NCBI RefSeq assembly: GCF_018873765.1
Contig: NC_057921.1
Span: 16,366,604 to 16,430,603, forward strand
DNA: 64,000 nt
Source of the DNA: Telopea speciosissima
Lineage: Eukaryota; Streptophyta; Magnoliopsida; Proteales; Proteaceae
Direction of reading: 5' to 3'
Part shown: positions 1-12,922 of the stretch, one piece after another
Layout: every line of letters begins with the position of its first letter
How positions within the stretch are numbered: the first letter of the stretch is position 1
Position numbers and translations under genes: made by a program
The notes under the pieces: generated by a model
What the model saw: only the letters and a program-made list of their open reading frames with translations
Told to the model about the DNA's origin: nothing
Database searches by the model: none

Positions 1-1053
1 GGTGGAGGCAGATCTAACAAAGGAACTGCTCCTAGGAGCCAGTAAAGTTGATTGAGGCTCAGTAGAATTTAATGAAGAAACAAGGGGAGTTCCAGGAGGA
101 GTGAGAAGCCTATTCATACGGGTTAAACAAGACATGCATTAGCTGCAAATACCAGTTTGCATTTTCATAGAGTAACTATTGCAGTGAGACACAGAGAGAC
201 AGATCCATGTGGGTCTTTGCAACTCAAACTCTAGTTCAGATCTACTACCCACATGGTTCGGTGGGGAAGGCAGAGAGACAGAGATGCTAGTTTATGTAAG
301 ATGGAGGCAATTACTATTACTCCCCTGAATTTATTCTATATGTGTAAAAAAAATCATCTACAGCAGCCCCATCTTCCCAACCCATCCCCCCTCTCGACTC
401 CAACAGTAATAACCTATTCAGCTATTCTCCTTTCATTACCCCCTGCTATAAGCCTGTAACAGCGAACAAATAAACAAACAAACATACTTGAAACAATTCT
501 TCCTCAGCTTGGATCACATCAAACATAAACTCCTTCAAGAAGCACAATTGATCAATGATACAGTATTACATGTACAGTTTGCAATACTCAGTTTAAAAAA
601 AAAATGAAACCTGAAAGACAAAAATCCAATCCATAATCAGTTTATGCATGCAACTTCTAATCCAATGTTTTCTTCTGCAATTTTCTTTACATTGCAATGC
701 TTAGAAGATAGAGACTTTTCAAACAAATTTTGTTTAATAAGACTTGATTGGTAAATTACATTATAATAAAAGAATTTTGAGGTAGGTCTCTTTCTTTTCC
801 TATTAACTAATCTTTGTTTGGTCTTGTTTGCTGTTGGTTCTGTTTCAAGCTGTTCATTATGGTTGGTAGGTGTCATAAATTTTTTGGCTATTTTACAGTA
901 TTGGATTTGCTTATGGGGTTCAATGTCTCTTGTCAAACCCTGTTACAATTGCTTATTTAAGAAATTGCATATGTTCATCTGTATTTGTGCTCCCTTTTTT
1001 TTGCCTTTTCTTTGGCCATGCTACAATCAAAGTTTTTTGCTTTGGTTCAAAAG
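1..1053. other. Unassigned DNA, possibly intron or 5' flank of the eS12 remnant
   Basis: No convincing coding signal is visible. Open frames here are short, overlap on both strands and match no family I recognise. The stretch lies upstream of two eS12-like exons on the same strand. It may therefore be intron, with earlier exons lying outside the window, or unrelated flank. Confidence 0.3.
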
Positions 1054-1303
1054 GCAGCAGCCTGGCATGCATTTCAAACCATTTTTTTCTTTTTGAACCC
1101 TGTAGCTGCAGTAACCTCGGCCTTGGCTGCTGTACCCTGGCCATGGACTGCTTATGGCATCCACAAGCTGCTACTCGTGCAGCAGCCTGGCATGCATTTC
1201 AAACTAATTTTTTTTCTTTTTGCACCCTGTATCTGCAGCAAACTTGGCCTTAGCTGCTGTACCATGGCCATGGGCTGCTTATGGTGGCCGCAAGTTGCTG
1301 CTC
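1054..1303. repeat. Tandem duplication, two units of about 125 bp
   Basis: A unit beginning GCAGCAGCCTGGCATGC at 1054 recurs at 1179. Both units continue through matching T-rich, CTGCAG, CCATGG and GCTGCTTATGG landmarks with scattered substitutions. The apparent open frames across this region are by-products of the repeat. Confidence 0.8.
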
Positions 1304-2181
1304 ATTTGTTTTTATTTGGTAATCTAGACTTCAAATATATTTGGATATTTTTTTTAATGGTAGTTCTTGGTTTCTCTTTCATTTCTTCCCCCAATTGAAT
1401 TACCATAAAAATTAGAGTCGTAATTTTACTTCATAGAAACTTATTCCAAACATGTTTGTTCTCTTCTTAATTTTACATGCTCCATACAAGCAGCATAATT
1501 GCATCCATTCCTAATAATTTATTGTGCCCAAGTTGCTTCTCTTATTGATTTACTCTTGCCAAAAAACTTAAATGTACTGATTTCTTCATTTATCTCGGTC
1601 TTTGTACTTCTTGTAACTTCAATCAAACACAACCTGAAACAAGAACTTCTATAATGAAGTATTGCATTTCGTGAAGTGCTTGTGATAGAATAAAGTCTAT
1701 GTTAAATTCCTTAAAGGGAGAATTTTTATGCCCTTTTCTCTTTGTCCTTTTTCACCCCCATCTTCAAAGTAGTTGAGGGACCTTGATTGTGGCTCTAACT
1801 AGTTTTTAAAATGCATTGAATGGCACTGTAACATCACCTTTTTGTGGACTGCATGTACTGTCAACAAATATTTTGTGCAGTCATGCCATCATCCATTGCC
1901 ATAATAGTTCATGACTCTTAAAACCTACAATGGCATTTCACTAACAGGTTGTTTCTTTTGTGTTTCTCTTTTTCTTATGCCGTTGCGTAAGATTGACTCA
2001 GTGGGCAAGGTCAGACAGGTGGTTGGTTGCTCCTGTGCCATTGTGAAGGTGAGTAAAAATTACAATGAACTTCATGTTAACCCATTTTCTAGTTTAGCAT
2101 AAATCTGATGTCTTTCTCTTATGGTTTCCCATCTTCCTACTGATGTGCAGGACTATGGGGAAGAATCTGAAGGTCTTAATA

Positions 2182-5100
2182 TGTCACACCCCAAACCACC
2201 CCATAGGAGGACTAGGTAGGTGACCCGAATTGCATAACGGCAATCCGCCAAATCCCACCGATCTAGAAGTAGTGCTTACGATTATGGAACCACAACCATC
2301 TCTTTCCAAAGGTAAGATCAGAGTGTCGCAGATAACTACAATTTAATAAACAAAAGGAAACGTAATGATACAGGGAAACGGTGATAATATATACATATAA
2401 AAGTTTTACATATCCCATCAACCCACACACAAAGAAAACAAAGAAACAAAGCTGATAAGTACAATACTACATACAAAAATATATACAGGGCGAGCATACT
2501 CAGCCCCCAAAAAGGAAAAATAAAAACTATAACCAGCAAGTCAGAACGAGGATAACTCCAGATAACCCAAAAGGAGTCCCCAAGTCAAAAAACTATCATG
2601 AACACACTTCAATGGTCTTCATCAACAACCACCGTAAATGTGTGCAAGATCAGTATGACCTCCGTCGGGGTCCACACCAACATCATCATAACAACCAAAA
2701 CTCTCCTCCTCGAGATAGCCCGCCATGCCACAGCGGCATCCACCTGCAAAATCATCTAAGCAAAATATTGTATAACAGAGTGTGAGCCCCACTGAGCTCG
2801 TGAGCAAATAACATCAATCATGCATGCACATGCAACCACAATTCACAATTCATATGATCCTACATGATATGCAAGTCCAGATTTTATTATTAACCACCTA
2901 CCAATATAACTAAGTCAAGTCTGTGCCACTACAATCCCCAATACATGTATCCCTGGTGCGGGCTTCTAACCCCTTCTTACGATACACCCATTAAGTTGTC
3001 GGAGAGGACCAGTCAGCTCCCGCATTCGTTCACCAAGGTCAGCCCGACCAGCCCTCTGTGATTAACCCGTGGGACAATCCATTTCTTTCTTTCTTTTCTT
3101 TTCTGGCTTATAGCCCATGTGCACCATTCCGGTGTTCTATTCATTTCATGCACCATTCCGGTGTTCTATTCATTTCTTTTTTTCTCTTTTCTCATATTCT
3201 GATGGTCGCCCCCACAGGCATCCAACATCTTAACCCTTATTGGCAAGGGTGTGTGGCACAGGTGATGCAACTCTAGCCCCATGTCTATATGGCATCGTAT
3301 GAGTCAGGTGGTGTCAACCGCATCCCATACTATGGGCTACTACAGGCCTCATTTCCAAGCCGACTACGACATCTAATCTAACATTCACAATCATCATATA
3401 AGAATGCAAAGTGTTGATCAACAGACAGTCATTATGTAGTGATTTGAGTAGTTTGAATAGAAGTAAATAACACAACAATTTTATTCAATTCTCATTAGCC
3501 GGCAGCAGATCATAATTACATATACACACATGATAATATTATTCACTCACCAGTACTTGGCTCTAGGTACTCAGTCACAAATTCAGTTCTAGCAGTTGTC
3601 TGGTCGTTGACCTCGAGCACGGGATCAAGCCCTAGATATAAATCAGAAGTTGTCATGTTAAGCTTTTTAAACTATCTCTGTTAGTGCTAGGGTTGACCTA
3701 AGCTTACTGGGTAGACCCAGGGTTCAATTAGGTTCATTGGGAGTCACTGGGCCTTAGGTACATGTCCCAGTGCATGGGCCAGTGTTTGTGGCACAGTGGT
3801 AAAGTGGTCATTGCCAATGTTTATACCCAACTCTAGTTCAGAATAGGTGCACAGTGTTGTCCATGACTTGCCTGTGCAGCAGAAGCACAGCAGGGTTACA
3901 ACCACCTGCGGAGCCCACTAGGGTTCCAAAGCATTCTCAATAAAGAACAGATGTGGGGAAGGGCATTTCAGTCATTTCCCAACTTCCCACAGTGTCTAAC
4001 GGCCAATAGGTGAGAAATCCCAAGTCTGCCCATCAAAACAGCCCATTTTCCATCACTGGGCGATGGCTTGGGCCTTGCTGCATCGCCCAGTGGCTGCACA
4101 GTCGATATAGGCTGAGTTTCCAAGGTGGGGCCTACAAGGCTGAGCCCTAAATGGATCCCTTGCATGTCAAGGGGGTCTGGTAGCCCCTGAGGTGGCCTAC
4201 CTCATGGTCCAATTGGATTCTCCAACAGATCCATCATTAGGCTGACAGTGGCTGCCCAAGTAGCCCAGATGAATAGTGTTCAGCGTTTTGGCCAAGCTTG
4301 GGAGTTGGTTTCAGCCACATGCAAGGCTGGAACAGCATGCCAAATGAGGGTCCAGGGCTGCAATCATCTAGGGTTTGATCTCTGCAACCCTAGCTTGCAC
4401 CCAGGGTTCCAATCCATAGATCAGTAGGGCCAACTGGCAGTGCAGGTGGGCACAGCCAACTTCGGCTCCAAGGAACAGCAAAATAGAATATTAAAAATGC
4501 ATAAAGATCTCAGATCTTCCATGCACAAGGTCTGCATGGCTGATTTGGACCAGATCTGGGCAAACCCTAGCTAGTTTGGGCTACCCAGAGAGCTTAAACA
4601 CAGAAAATCAGAGAGGGAATGGGAACAGCAAATGTTTATAGGTGATTTTATACCTGAGCAGGGGTAGGAACAGCTCGAGTTCAGGCTGGTGCAGGGTTGC
4701 AGCATACTCCCCCTCTTCTTCTTCCTTCCTTCCTCTCCTCCTGCTTCTCTTTCTCTCCTCTCGGTTTCAGCAGAGAACAAGAGCTCTAAATGAGCCTAAG
4801 CCTACCTATTTATAGGCCCAAGATCAACTGAGGTCTGTTTGGCCACTAAGGCTCCCTTTTAAAAATCAGTTTTTGAACTGATTCTGACTGATTTTGGGCT
4901 CTCTGGTGGGGTCCATAGTGAACTGGGGTCATGAGGTGGTCCCTCAGACTTCCCTCTATCAATGGAGGGTGCCCATGTTCATATTTGGTGGTCCCTATAA
5001 TTAAAATAATAAAAAATAAGTAGAATCTGTCACTGGGCAATGTCACTGGGCCTTGCTGCATCTCCCAGTGCCATGGCCCAGAGAACTCCAGCAACTGAAA

Positions 5101-5429
5101 CTCAAAGGGGCTTGCACAGGGGTTTGACCCTTGGTCAGGGTGTGGTCCCCACATGCCACCCAGGGATTTTTACATGATTTTTCAGAGATGGGTCCCACCA
5201 TTATAGGGAGGAGAGAGATTACCTGGGATCCAAGTTATACATCAGATTGTGAGCTGCACAGTTGCAGGGGTCTGCTATCCATCTTCTGACAGGTATGTAG
5301 GAGGACATGCATCGGGTCCCTTCATTAATCCAAGTCACTGGAGAGATACTCCACAGTGGCCCTGGTTGCAGGGTCAGGGGTTCCTGTTGTTCAACAGAAA
5401 TTTCAGCCAGCCAGGGGCAGGGTTTGACA
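2182..5429 (-). mobile_element. Solo LTR, family D copy 1 (Ty3/gypsy-like)
   Basis: The element is 3,248 bp, bounded by TGTCA...TGACA, with a perfect 5-bp target duplication TAATA. A near full-length inverted relative lies at 36005-40133. The TATAAATA box (complement of 4807-4814) and the GGGTGTGACA-type 3' terminus place transcription on the minus strand, so the 3' end of the LTR is at 2182. No primer-binding site, polypurine tract or coding domain is attached, so I read it as a solo LTR left by LTR-LTR recombination. It carries two long hairpins (4054-4092 and 5031-5070). Small open frames inside are not genes. Confidence 0.8.
4807..4814 (-). promoter_or_regulatory. TATA box of family-D LTR copy 1
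   Basis: TATAAATA is read on the minus strand. The same box occurs at the equivalent place in copy 2 (36619-36626, plus strand) and in the related LTR at 49378-49385 (minus strand). This fixes the transcriptional direction of the family. Confidence 0.55.
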
Positions 5430-5499
5430 TAATATCGTCCAGGAGTATGTGAGGTCACATTATGTTAATGCACTAAGAATTGAAAGATACATTGTTTGA

Positions 5500-5797
5500 G
5501 GTTTTTGACCTGGAGTCGATCAATAGGAACCTTTCTTTTTATTTTTCCCCTTTTGTTGTTTGAATGGACTAAATGCAGTTATTTTTTGTTGGTGGTTGTG
5601 AACCAGGAGAGGTTTATTTTTTTCCTTGTTAAGTTGAGATTGAATTAATACTTTTTTAAAAGTTTGATATTTCATATTTAGTGGATGTTGGGCATTAGTA
5701 AAATTACTGCTTTATGTGGATGAATGTGTATTTTTATGGTCTGAAATGAATATATATTATATATGAAACAGGGGGCAAGGTGGTCATGCAGCTCCTT
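5500..5797. other. Probable 3' flank of the eS12 remnant
   Basis: T-rich sequence follows the eS12-like frame and ends in an A-rich run near 5800. It is compatible with an old 3' untranslated region. No gene is visible. Confidence 0.3.
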
Positions 5798-8034
5798 TAA
5801 AAAAAAAAAAAGGAAAAAGAAAAAGAAAATAAAGCACTTCAATTTACTTAAAAATACAAAAAATAAAGTGGACAATTATCTCCCTGGCAACAACGCCAAA
5901 AACTTGTTTGTCAAGAAATAATACCGCAAGCGTACAGGTCAATCGTAGCTACAGGTCAAACACAAGGAGATAAGCCACTCTATCTTACTCATTTAAAGTA
6001 ATGCGAAAGTGAACCAAATTAAGATGATTGAATTAACTAACAGTCCTAACACATGCATCTAACGATTCCAACGGCCTAACCATTCATCATCTAACCTATC
6101 AAAAACTAACGTGAATTACGAGATTGACGGATTAAAATTACCACATCCACACAAAGAACATAAATCCAAGAGCAAAGAGATAAAACCCGAAAATTGCTTA
6201 AACCGGACTGAACTTGATAAGGCTTCCTCTACCAAACTTGAATTCGCATCTACCAAATCTGAAAATCAAAATAAAAATTATCAAAATAAGAATCTACCAT
6301 AAGACATGAGGATGAGAGTAAATAAAAAAAAAATCCCAACAGAAGTACTTGAACTAAAGAGAAAAAAAATGAGAGTGGAAGAAATAAAGAGGATGAGAAT
6401 GAAAGAAAGAAAGAAAATTAAGATTAACTATTCCCTTCTACCAAACTTGCAATTGAATGTATTGAATGAGCATTGGATGAATGTTGTTGATGAAGCCTAC
6501 TTTGCTTGTTATCTTGCATACCTTCCTTCTCCAAATCTCTAAATTCCTCTCACAAGAACTAGAAACCTAGAACTAGAAGGCTTGAAACAATAACTACACC
6601 TAGAGATTGAAGAGTTTACAACCAAAATTGAAGAACAATTCTTGAATTAAAATTGCATAAAAGAAATTACAACCATTGACATAAAAATTTAGAAAAGCAA
6701 AGCTAGAAAACTAGAAGCCAAAAATAAGAAAAAGGCTCAAAATTTTGATAGCAATGAACACTCTAAACAACCCCAACCTCCTATGTATTTATAGGGAAAA
6801 GAGAAGGAAGAGAGGGGAAGAGAGAGAGAAGGGAGGATCTCCATGATTTTAAGTGGACCCCACCTTCCTTTTACATCAAAGCTTAGTTGCCAAGAAAAAG
6901 GAAAAAAATGGAAAGTAGAAAATACAAGTCCCTAGCTCAATACACCTATTATTTTCTAAAAAGAGAGCTTTCCAATTTGACTCTTGTGTTTCCTTTTTCT
7001 TGCAGGTGTTTTCTCCAAGTAATGTGAACAAGGCTATCTCCAATCTTTGACATTTCAACTGTCCAAGGATGAGTGAATATTCCTCACAAGATACCTATCA
7101 CTATTCTAATTCCCATAATGCCTTTGAAAATTTGGTGGAGAGAGAGAGTGTGATGACTGGGATTCCTTTCTTCAAGAATTAATTAAATTCTCATTCTATC
7201 CTTTAAAAAAAAGTGGAGTATGGGGTGCTTATATAGACCTCACTGTTGCATTCCTTGCAATAAATCATCCAAAATAGACCCAAAATTCGTCCAATTTGGA
7301 ATTCGGGAGCCTAAGATATCTCAAGTTGAAGTTGGACTGCTCCAGAGCCTTCCAAATGAAATCTTTCGACTAACAGAAAAGTCAATTCCCGATTTATTGC
7401 AATATAGGCATGCACATGGAACTTCCGCGCCACGGTACCATTCTGGGCCTTCAGATCTGCCTTTAAGAATCGAACTAGATATCAGCCTTCGGATCGGCAG
7501 CTACTTGAATTTTAAGACAGCTTCTGATAATTGTAATACGGCCCCTCAAATCTAAACTTCTGCTTTACTTTGTCCCCGACCAATTTTTGATAATTACAAA
7601 CAAACCCCTATCATAAAAAATGAAAACAGTGACATGTAATTTTCACGTGTCATTACAGAAACGACCGTAACTTCTTCGTTTCAACTCGGAATCAAGTAAA
7701 CCATTGCGAAGCTAACTCGACGGGCTACGCATCTATACTATTTACACCTCAAAATTATGCTAAGGGGCCCACTGTACTTATGTTCAAATTTGTTTGATTG
7801 GCGTGATTCTTTCAATGCTCAATCCAAACTTGATTTTCTCGATTCCTAGGCGCTTCCGACTACTGCCAAACACCACTTAACAGCTTAAAAATGGCTCCTT
7901 ACATCATTTGCTCTATTTTCACAAGAATTCACTTAAAACCTGAAAACACAAACAAAAACCTCGAGTAGCTCCGTTCCAAGTATAAAAATGTATGTTTTAT
8001 GGCCCTAAGATTTCACACATAAATGTGCTCATCA
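5798..8034 (-). mobile_element. Athila-like LTR with leader stub, truncated element
   Basis: The LTR spans 5905-8034. It begins with the complement of the CAAACA end and closes with GTGCTCATCA, the complement of the TGATGAGCAC start shared with the two Athila elements at 15116 and 53315. The adjoining bases 5798-5904 match the leader and primer-binding-site side of the 53-64 kb element (GGCAACAACGCC in place of GGCAATGGCGCC). Everything beyond that leader is missing. A TATATAAG box reads on the minus strand at 7228-7235. The LTR is about 2.1 kb and clearly more diverged than the other Athila LTRs. Confidence 0.7.
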
Positions 8035-8556
8035 CGCACAGTGCACGCTCCTCCCATACGTTTATACTAGCCTACCATGACAATATACAGGTGCACTAAA
8101 GTGAGAAGAGGTCTGGTCAGAGGTCTGGGGTTCAAACCCCAAAATAGCAGCATTTGCACTAGGTGGCTCATGCATCAGCCGCTTGCTGCATCGTCTGCCA
8201 GAGTTCGAGAACTCAGTATTTGGCATGGATTGCTGCCAAACTTTGGTCAATGGCCAAGCAGCCATCAAGGGTCAGTGTGGGAATACTAAGGGTCTCCAAT
8301 TACGCTATCCTACCCTTGGTTTTGATCCAATTAGGATCCACCAAGCAAGACTTGACCTAAACAACAAAATCCATGAAAATGGAGTTCCATAATGGGGCTT
8401 TCATGGCACTATAACCATAGTTCCAATTGATGCAGTAGGCATGCAATTAGACAGATATATCATCAAGTATGAAAAGCCCTAAGATTAGATGCAAGATTGA
8501 ATGGATTCCAATCAAATCTAAACATGTACTACCTAGAAAATCACTAAGGTTGGAGG
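8035..8556. other. Pre-insertion flank of the compound element
   Basis: This is the left half of the DNA into which the family-A compound element inserted; the right half starts at 28038. A CTCATGCATCA segment near 8168 is echoed near 28544, so both may belong to one old LTR. No coding signal was found. Confidence 0.35.
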
Positions 8557-8561
8557 GTTTA

Positions 8562-10201
8562 TGTAATACCCTGATTTTGGACTAGGGGTAATTTGATTTT
8601 TTTACCTAATGCAGGATTAGGGCAAGCCAAAGTGTAGGAACTTGGACTAGCTGGAAGTGCACATATGCATGCATGATAAGTAGTGTGTCCTAGTGTAACA
8701 CCCTCATTTTGAGTTTATTCCTTGCCTAAGTGTAGAATTAGGATTTTCTTTATAACATATATAATTTGATTTGAAAAATAATTTATAGTTAGTTACCTAG
8801 CCTAGTGCTTAGACATTTAATTTAATTTATTAGAGGTCTAAGGTTCTATTATTTATAGGTGCAATTAAATATTTTATTTTTTTTATAATTTTATAGGGCT
8901 TAGAATGGACTTCCACGATTCTAACTTGGGAGGTCATAGATTTTAGCTAGGAAAGTATTAAAGATTGATAAGGAAAGGTGAGGTGGCAATCTCCAATTGG
9001 TTGGAAACTCAAACTTGGAAAAAGAAAGTCTTCATAAAATAAAATCTTAACAAAAAAAAGAATTTTAACTAAAATTAAATTACCTAATCTAAAATTTTAA
9101 TTTAAGAATCTTAAGTCAAGATTCCTCTTAAAATATTTTCATTGGAGGACAAATAAATAGATGTAGTTAGAGACAAAATTAGATTCTTCCCACCTTCTTC
9201 CTTGTTAGGATTAAATCTCCATAACTAAATCCCAATCCTCATTCCTTTTATCATAAATTTGAGAGAGAGAGAGAGAGCGAGAGAGGAAAATTCATGGACT
9301 ATAGAGAGGAAGAGAAGAAGAAGAAGAGAGAAGAGGAAGGAAGGAGAAGAAGGAAATTCAGATTGTGCAAAACCAGAAACTTGGAGTCTAATTTTGACCT
9401 TTATTGGAGCCGAATTGAAAAAATCTTATTTCACGATAAAACGTAGCCTCATCTCTTATCTTTGCAACCCAACTTGAATCAACCCAAAGAGAGATTGGAC
9501 CAGAGAGATATCTCTGATTTACAGAAGGTAGGTCATTCTATAAAAATATGTGTTTCCCAAATCTGAGTTTACGCAATATATTGATGTTGATTTCATCATT
9601 ATCTTAATCATAGGACTCCATTAAAGTGGTTCTGAATTAGAAAGAGATATATCAACATTATTGAAGCATTGATTTGAGGTCACTTATAGAAACCCTAATT
9701 GCTTCACACAAGGTGAGTAGATCTTCAACCATTATATTTGATATTATCTTTACATATAAAATTTGTTTTGAAACATTGTTTTAAATCTGAAATTTAATTT
9801 TAGATTGAGATTTATCATGCCAAAAACATATTTCATTTATGCTTTTCCTCAAATAAATTGTTCACACATGATTGCTTGCAAGGAATAGTGATTTTCTTAT
9901 GATTTAGTTCACATATGTGTGTGCAGAATTTTTAATAATGTCATGTTTATAGACTAATGAATCTAATGCCTATTTGTTGATAGTATGATGAAAGTCTATG
10001 AATGATTCTTCATGATTATAACCTAATGCATGATGTTTTTGGATGATGCATAAAAATCTGATTTTGTTTAGGGATTACTTTTATACATTTTAGACATGTG
10101 TTTGTGTTTTGGTTCTACTCCGATTTATATCTCCTTGACATAAATGATCTTGTGGACCGTCAATGTCCCTAAACCGCTAAGGGGGTTTTGGAGACATTAC
10201 A
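8562..10201 (+). mobile_element. LTR 1 of the three-LTR family-A element
   Basis: It starts TGTAATACCCTG, ends ATTACA, and is followed immediately by a primer-binding site. The preceding GTTTA (8557-8561) is repeated after LTR 3 (28033-28037). Relative to LTR 3 it lacks about 1.06 kb near its 3' end: GGGATTACTTTT runs straight into ATACATTTTAGACATG. A GA-rich tract lies at 9259-9356. The short open frame there is a low-complexity artefact. Confidence 0.8.
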
Positions 10202-10204
10202 GAG

Positions 10205-10216
10205 TGGAATCAGAGC
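10205..10216 (+). promoter_or_regulatory. Primer-binding site, initiator tRNA-Met type
   Basis: TGGAATCAGAGC is one base off the standard TGGTATCAGAGC complement of the initiator tRNA-Met 3' end. It sits three bases after the LTR terminus, the normal position for priming minus-strand DNA synthesis. The second copy is at 23239. Confidence 0.75.
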
Positions 10217-11935
10217 ACACTAGGTTTAACTTAGGATAAGATGTGAACTAGAAATATGAACCTAGGACACTAAACTTGAACATATAAAAACTTAGAAACA
10301 CTAAAACTTGGGATTCGAACACTAGTAGGAAAATTTCAGAATTCACTGTGTAGGAATCTAAAATTGTATAACATTTTAGACATGCTTAGAAATTGAAATT
10401 ACACCTGAAATTTTTATTGTAAGTGCCTAGATATGCCTAGGGAAACTCCACAAAATCTCAGCTAAATTGTGGTTGTTTTTCTAGGTCAAATAAATTCTGT
10501 ATTTTAGACTGTACAATTGCTGTCAAAATCTGGAAACTGAGAAAGATGGTGTTAGCAGAGGGACTTAGAAGTGGAATTTTGACCTGTGTAAATTTTATTT
10601 GAGTTTTGGATGAAAGGATTAAAGTGATGTGGCAGTTCTCCCATTGGTTAGAGACTTAGCACTAAGAGAATCTTTTCTCTAAGGATAAGAGAAAATCTCC
10701 ATGGAATATAATCCTATTAAAATAAGAAAGTTAAGTTAGACTAAAACTATCAAATCTGATTTTTAATTAAAAACTCTAATTAAAGATTCTTTTTGAAATA
10801 ATTTTATTGGAAGAAAGCAAATTAGACTTGGAATAGAATTTTGGAAAGAATCATAAAAGGATTTGAATTATTCAAAAAGTTTTAAATCATGAGAATGGAA
10901 CTCCCTTCTCCCTAGAAACAACGTGAGAGAGAGAGAGAGGGGGAGAGAAATCGTGAAAGAGGAAGAAGAAGAAAGGAAGAAAAAGAAAAAGGGAAGAAGG
11001 AAAAGAGAAAAAGGAAAGAAGAAAGGAAGGAAAAGAGAGGAGGAAGAAGAGGAAGAAGAAGTCGAGAAAAGGATCAGAGTTATTGCCTCACCTCTATTGC
11101 TGGACCTGTAGTTGCAGCGTGCTCATCATCCTCCATTAGAGCACTTTCAAAGCTTCGTTAGGAAATCCGATTTGTCAAGTAAATGGTGAGTTGATTCTAT
11201 CCCGTATAGATTTGACATTTCCCTATTCAAAAGACCATAACTCACTCAATAAAGATAAAAATCGAGTGATTCTAACTCTATTAGTCAATAGATACTAAAA
11301 TCTACAAATTTTGCAGAAATAGACATCTTCCAATTCTGACTTCATGTAGATCAAAAGTCAAGTTGAAGTTGAGTAAGGAATTCTGAAAATTTCAAATTTT
11401 AGGAGAAGTACACATTGATTAATTCGACAAACCGATAAGTGCACTTTATGATTCCATGCTTGTATTCTAAATTCCTCTTCGATCATCTATTTGATTTATT
11501 CTCCAATGATCTACGCTCTATTTGATTTATTCCCCAACGATTTATGGTGTATTTGATTTGACCTCCAATGAAACTATGTCTATTTCATTTGGTCTATGAT
11601 GATCTATCCTATCAAAATACTGATCTTATGATTTTAGATGATACATTTTAAGTCAATCTATGATCTATTCTAATTGGAATCGATTAATTTGGTGAGCCTA
11701 TTTTTTTGGTTATTTACCATAGTGATTTTATATGGTGAATATCATATGCCATGATTTAAATTCCTACAGCAATATTAGTATTGTGACTTTTTTTTCATGC
11801 ATGTGTTTAAAGGGAGAATTTTTATGAAATTACATTGCATATTATTTTGTGAGTTGGGGATTATGTTCTCCTATATTTTGTATAAAAAAAAAAGAATTAT
11901 TGATTTACACCTAATGGTAATGGCATATTGTTTAA

Positions 11936-12215
11936 GGTTGTATTACGTTACAGGCCGTATCACGTTACGGGACACTATGTCATGAACCTGAAGGATTTAT
12001 GATTAATTATAAGATTTTGGCTTTTGTGGAAACTAAAAATGGTTAAAGGCTATATCACGTTACAGGCCCTATCACGTTACAGAGCCATATTTCACGTTTA
12101 CACGAAGTTAATTGATAAGATTTTGGCATTTGGTGAAACCTGGAAATGGTTAGGAGATGTACTACGTTACAGGCCGTATTATGTTACGGGGCCATGTTTC
12201 ATGTTCACCAAGAAT
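11936..12215. repeat. Three tandem units of about 110 bp containing paired CGTTAC motifs
   Basis: ACGTTACAGG recurs at 11945, 12057 and 12164. Each time it is followed by CCGTAT or CCCTAT, a second GTTAC(G/A) and a TTCATG/TTCACG-like stretch. Spacers contain a repeated AAGATTTTGGC...GGTGAAAC phrase. The repeats lie inside the related LTR embedded in the first internal region. Confidence 0.75.
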
Positions 12216-12922
12216 TTATTTGTAAATGTTCATGAGATCATTATTTTATTACATATACATAGCATTACCTCATCTTTGTTTATGATCTTCTATTCCATTA
12301 TTACCATGATTTCCATCTAATCTTGACAGTTGCTACTCCTCAATTTGTGTCTCTTATTTGGAATACTCGAATGGTTATTATGTTGTGTACTTGCTAAGCT
12401 TTTTCCCGAAAGCTTACCCCTTATAAATTTCAGATAATGAGCCCTTAAAACTTGAAGTCGCACTTAGTGGATGGGCGACCAAAGAAGTGGAGTCACGTGA
12501 TGATAATGATGGACCTTACTGTATTGCTGTTAGAGGATATCAATGATTTTATTAGGTTGAAATTTTGGGAATAATGAATTAATTTGAGACTTTTTGGGAA
12601 GATTTGTAATAAGGTGTAAGTTTAAAATTTTAAAGATGATTGTAATCAAGGTAGATATTGTTGGATTATTTAAAGACTTCTATTGTGTTTTATTTTTTTT
12701 AGAATGGTTATGATTAGGTACGCTGCCACTATAATTTGAGGCTACGACGACATTTATTTGGTTCACACTCTGGTTCCTTTTCACTAAGACCATTGATCTT
12801 GTGGACCGTTAACGATCTAAACCCCTTGACGGATTCGGGTCGGAGCGTTACAGAGTGGTATTGTAATAACCCGATATAATGGGGAGATCTAGATATGCAA
12901 ACTTTTAGGACAAAATTTTGTT

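Larger units (their letters stand above)
1979..5499 (+). pseudogene. RPS12: 3' exons of ribosomal protein eS12 (RPS12), interrupted by a solo LTR
   Basis: eS12 is a small-subunit ribosomal protein. Two exons are visible. The first ends at 2048 before a GTGAGT donor and reads KIDSVGK...VVGCSCAIVK, matching the family segment around KID and VVGCSC. The second starts at 2151 after GTGCAG and reads DYGEESEGLN. There a 3.25-kb LTR (2182-5429) intervenes, and the frame resumes at 5430 as IVQEYVRSH, the family's C-terminus. The duplicated target TAATA flanks the insert (2177-2181 and 5430-5434). Decay predates or accompanies this: the start of the first exon appears to lack two bases and has Arg for the usual Cys before KID, several near-invariant positions are changed, and the normal stop is lost so the frame runs to TGA at 5497. 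Earlier exons are not in the window. The retained 102-bp intron argues against a processed pseudogene. Confidence 0.8.

Noticed and set aside
818..1398. Overlapping open frames of 92-137 codons
   Set aside because: They run through a tandem duplication and T-rich DNA, overlap on both strands and match no family.
1979..2181. Functional eS12 gene
   Set aside because: The last exon is split by 3.25 kb, conserved positions are altered, and the first visible exon appears to lack two bases.
10923..11111. 62-codon Arg/Glu-rich frame
   Set aside because: It is a translation of a GA-rich simple-sequence tract.
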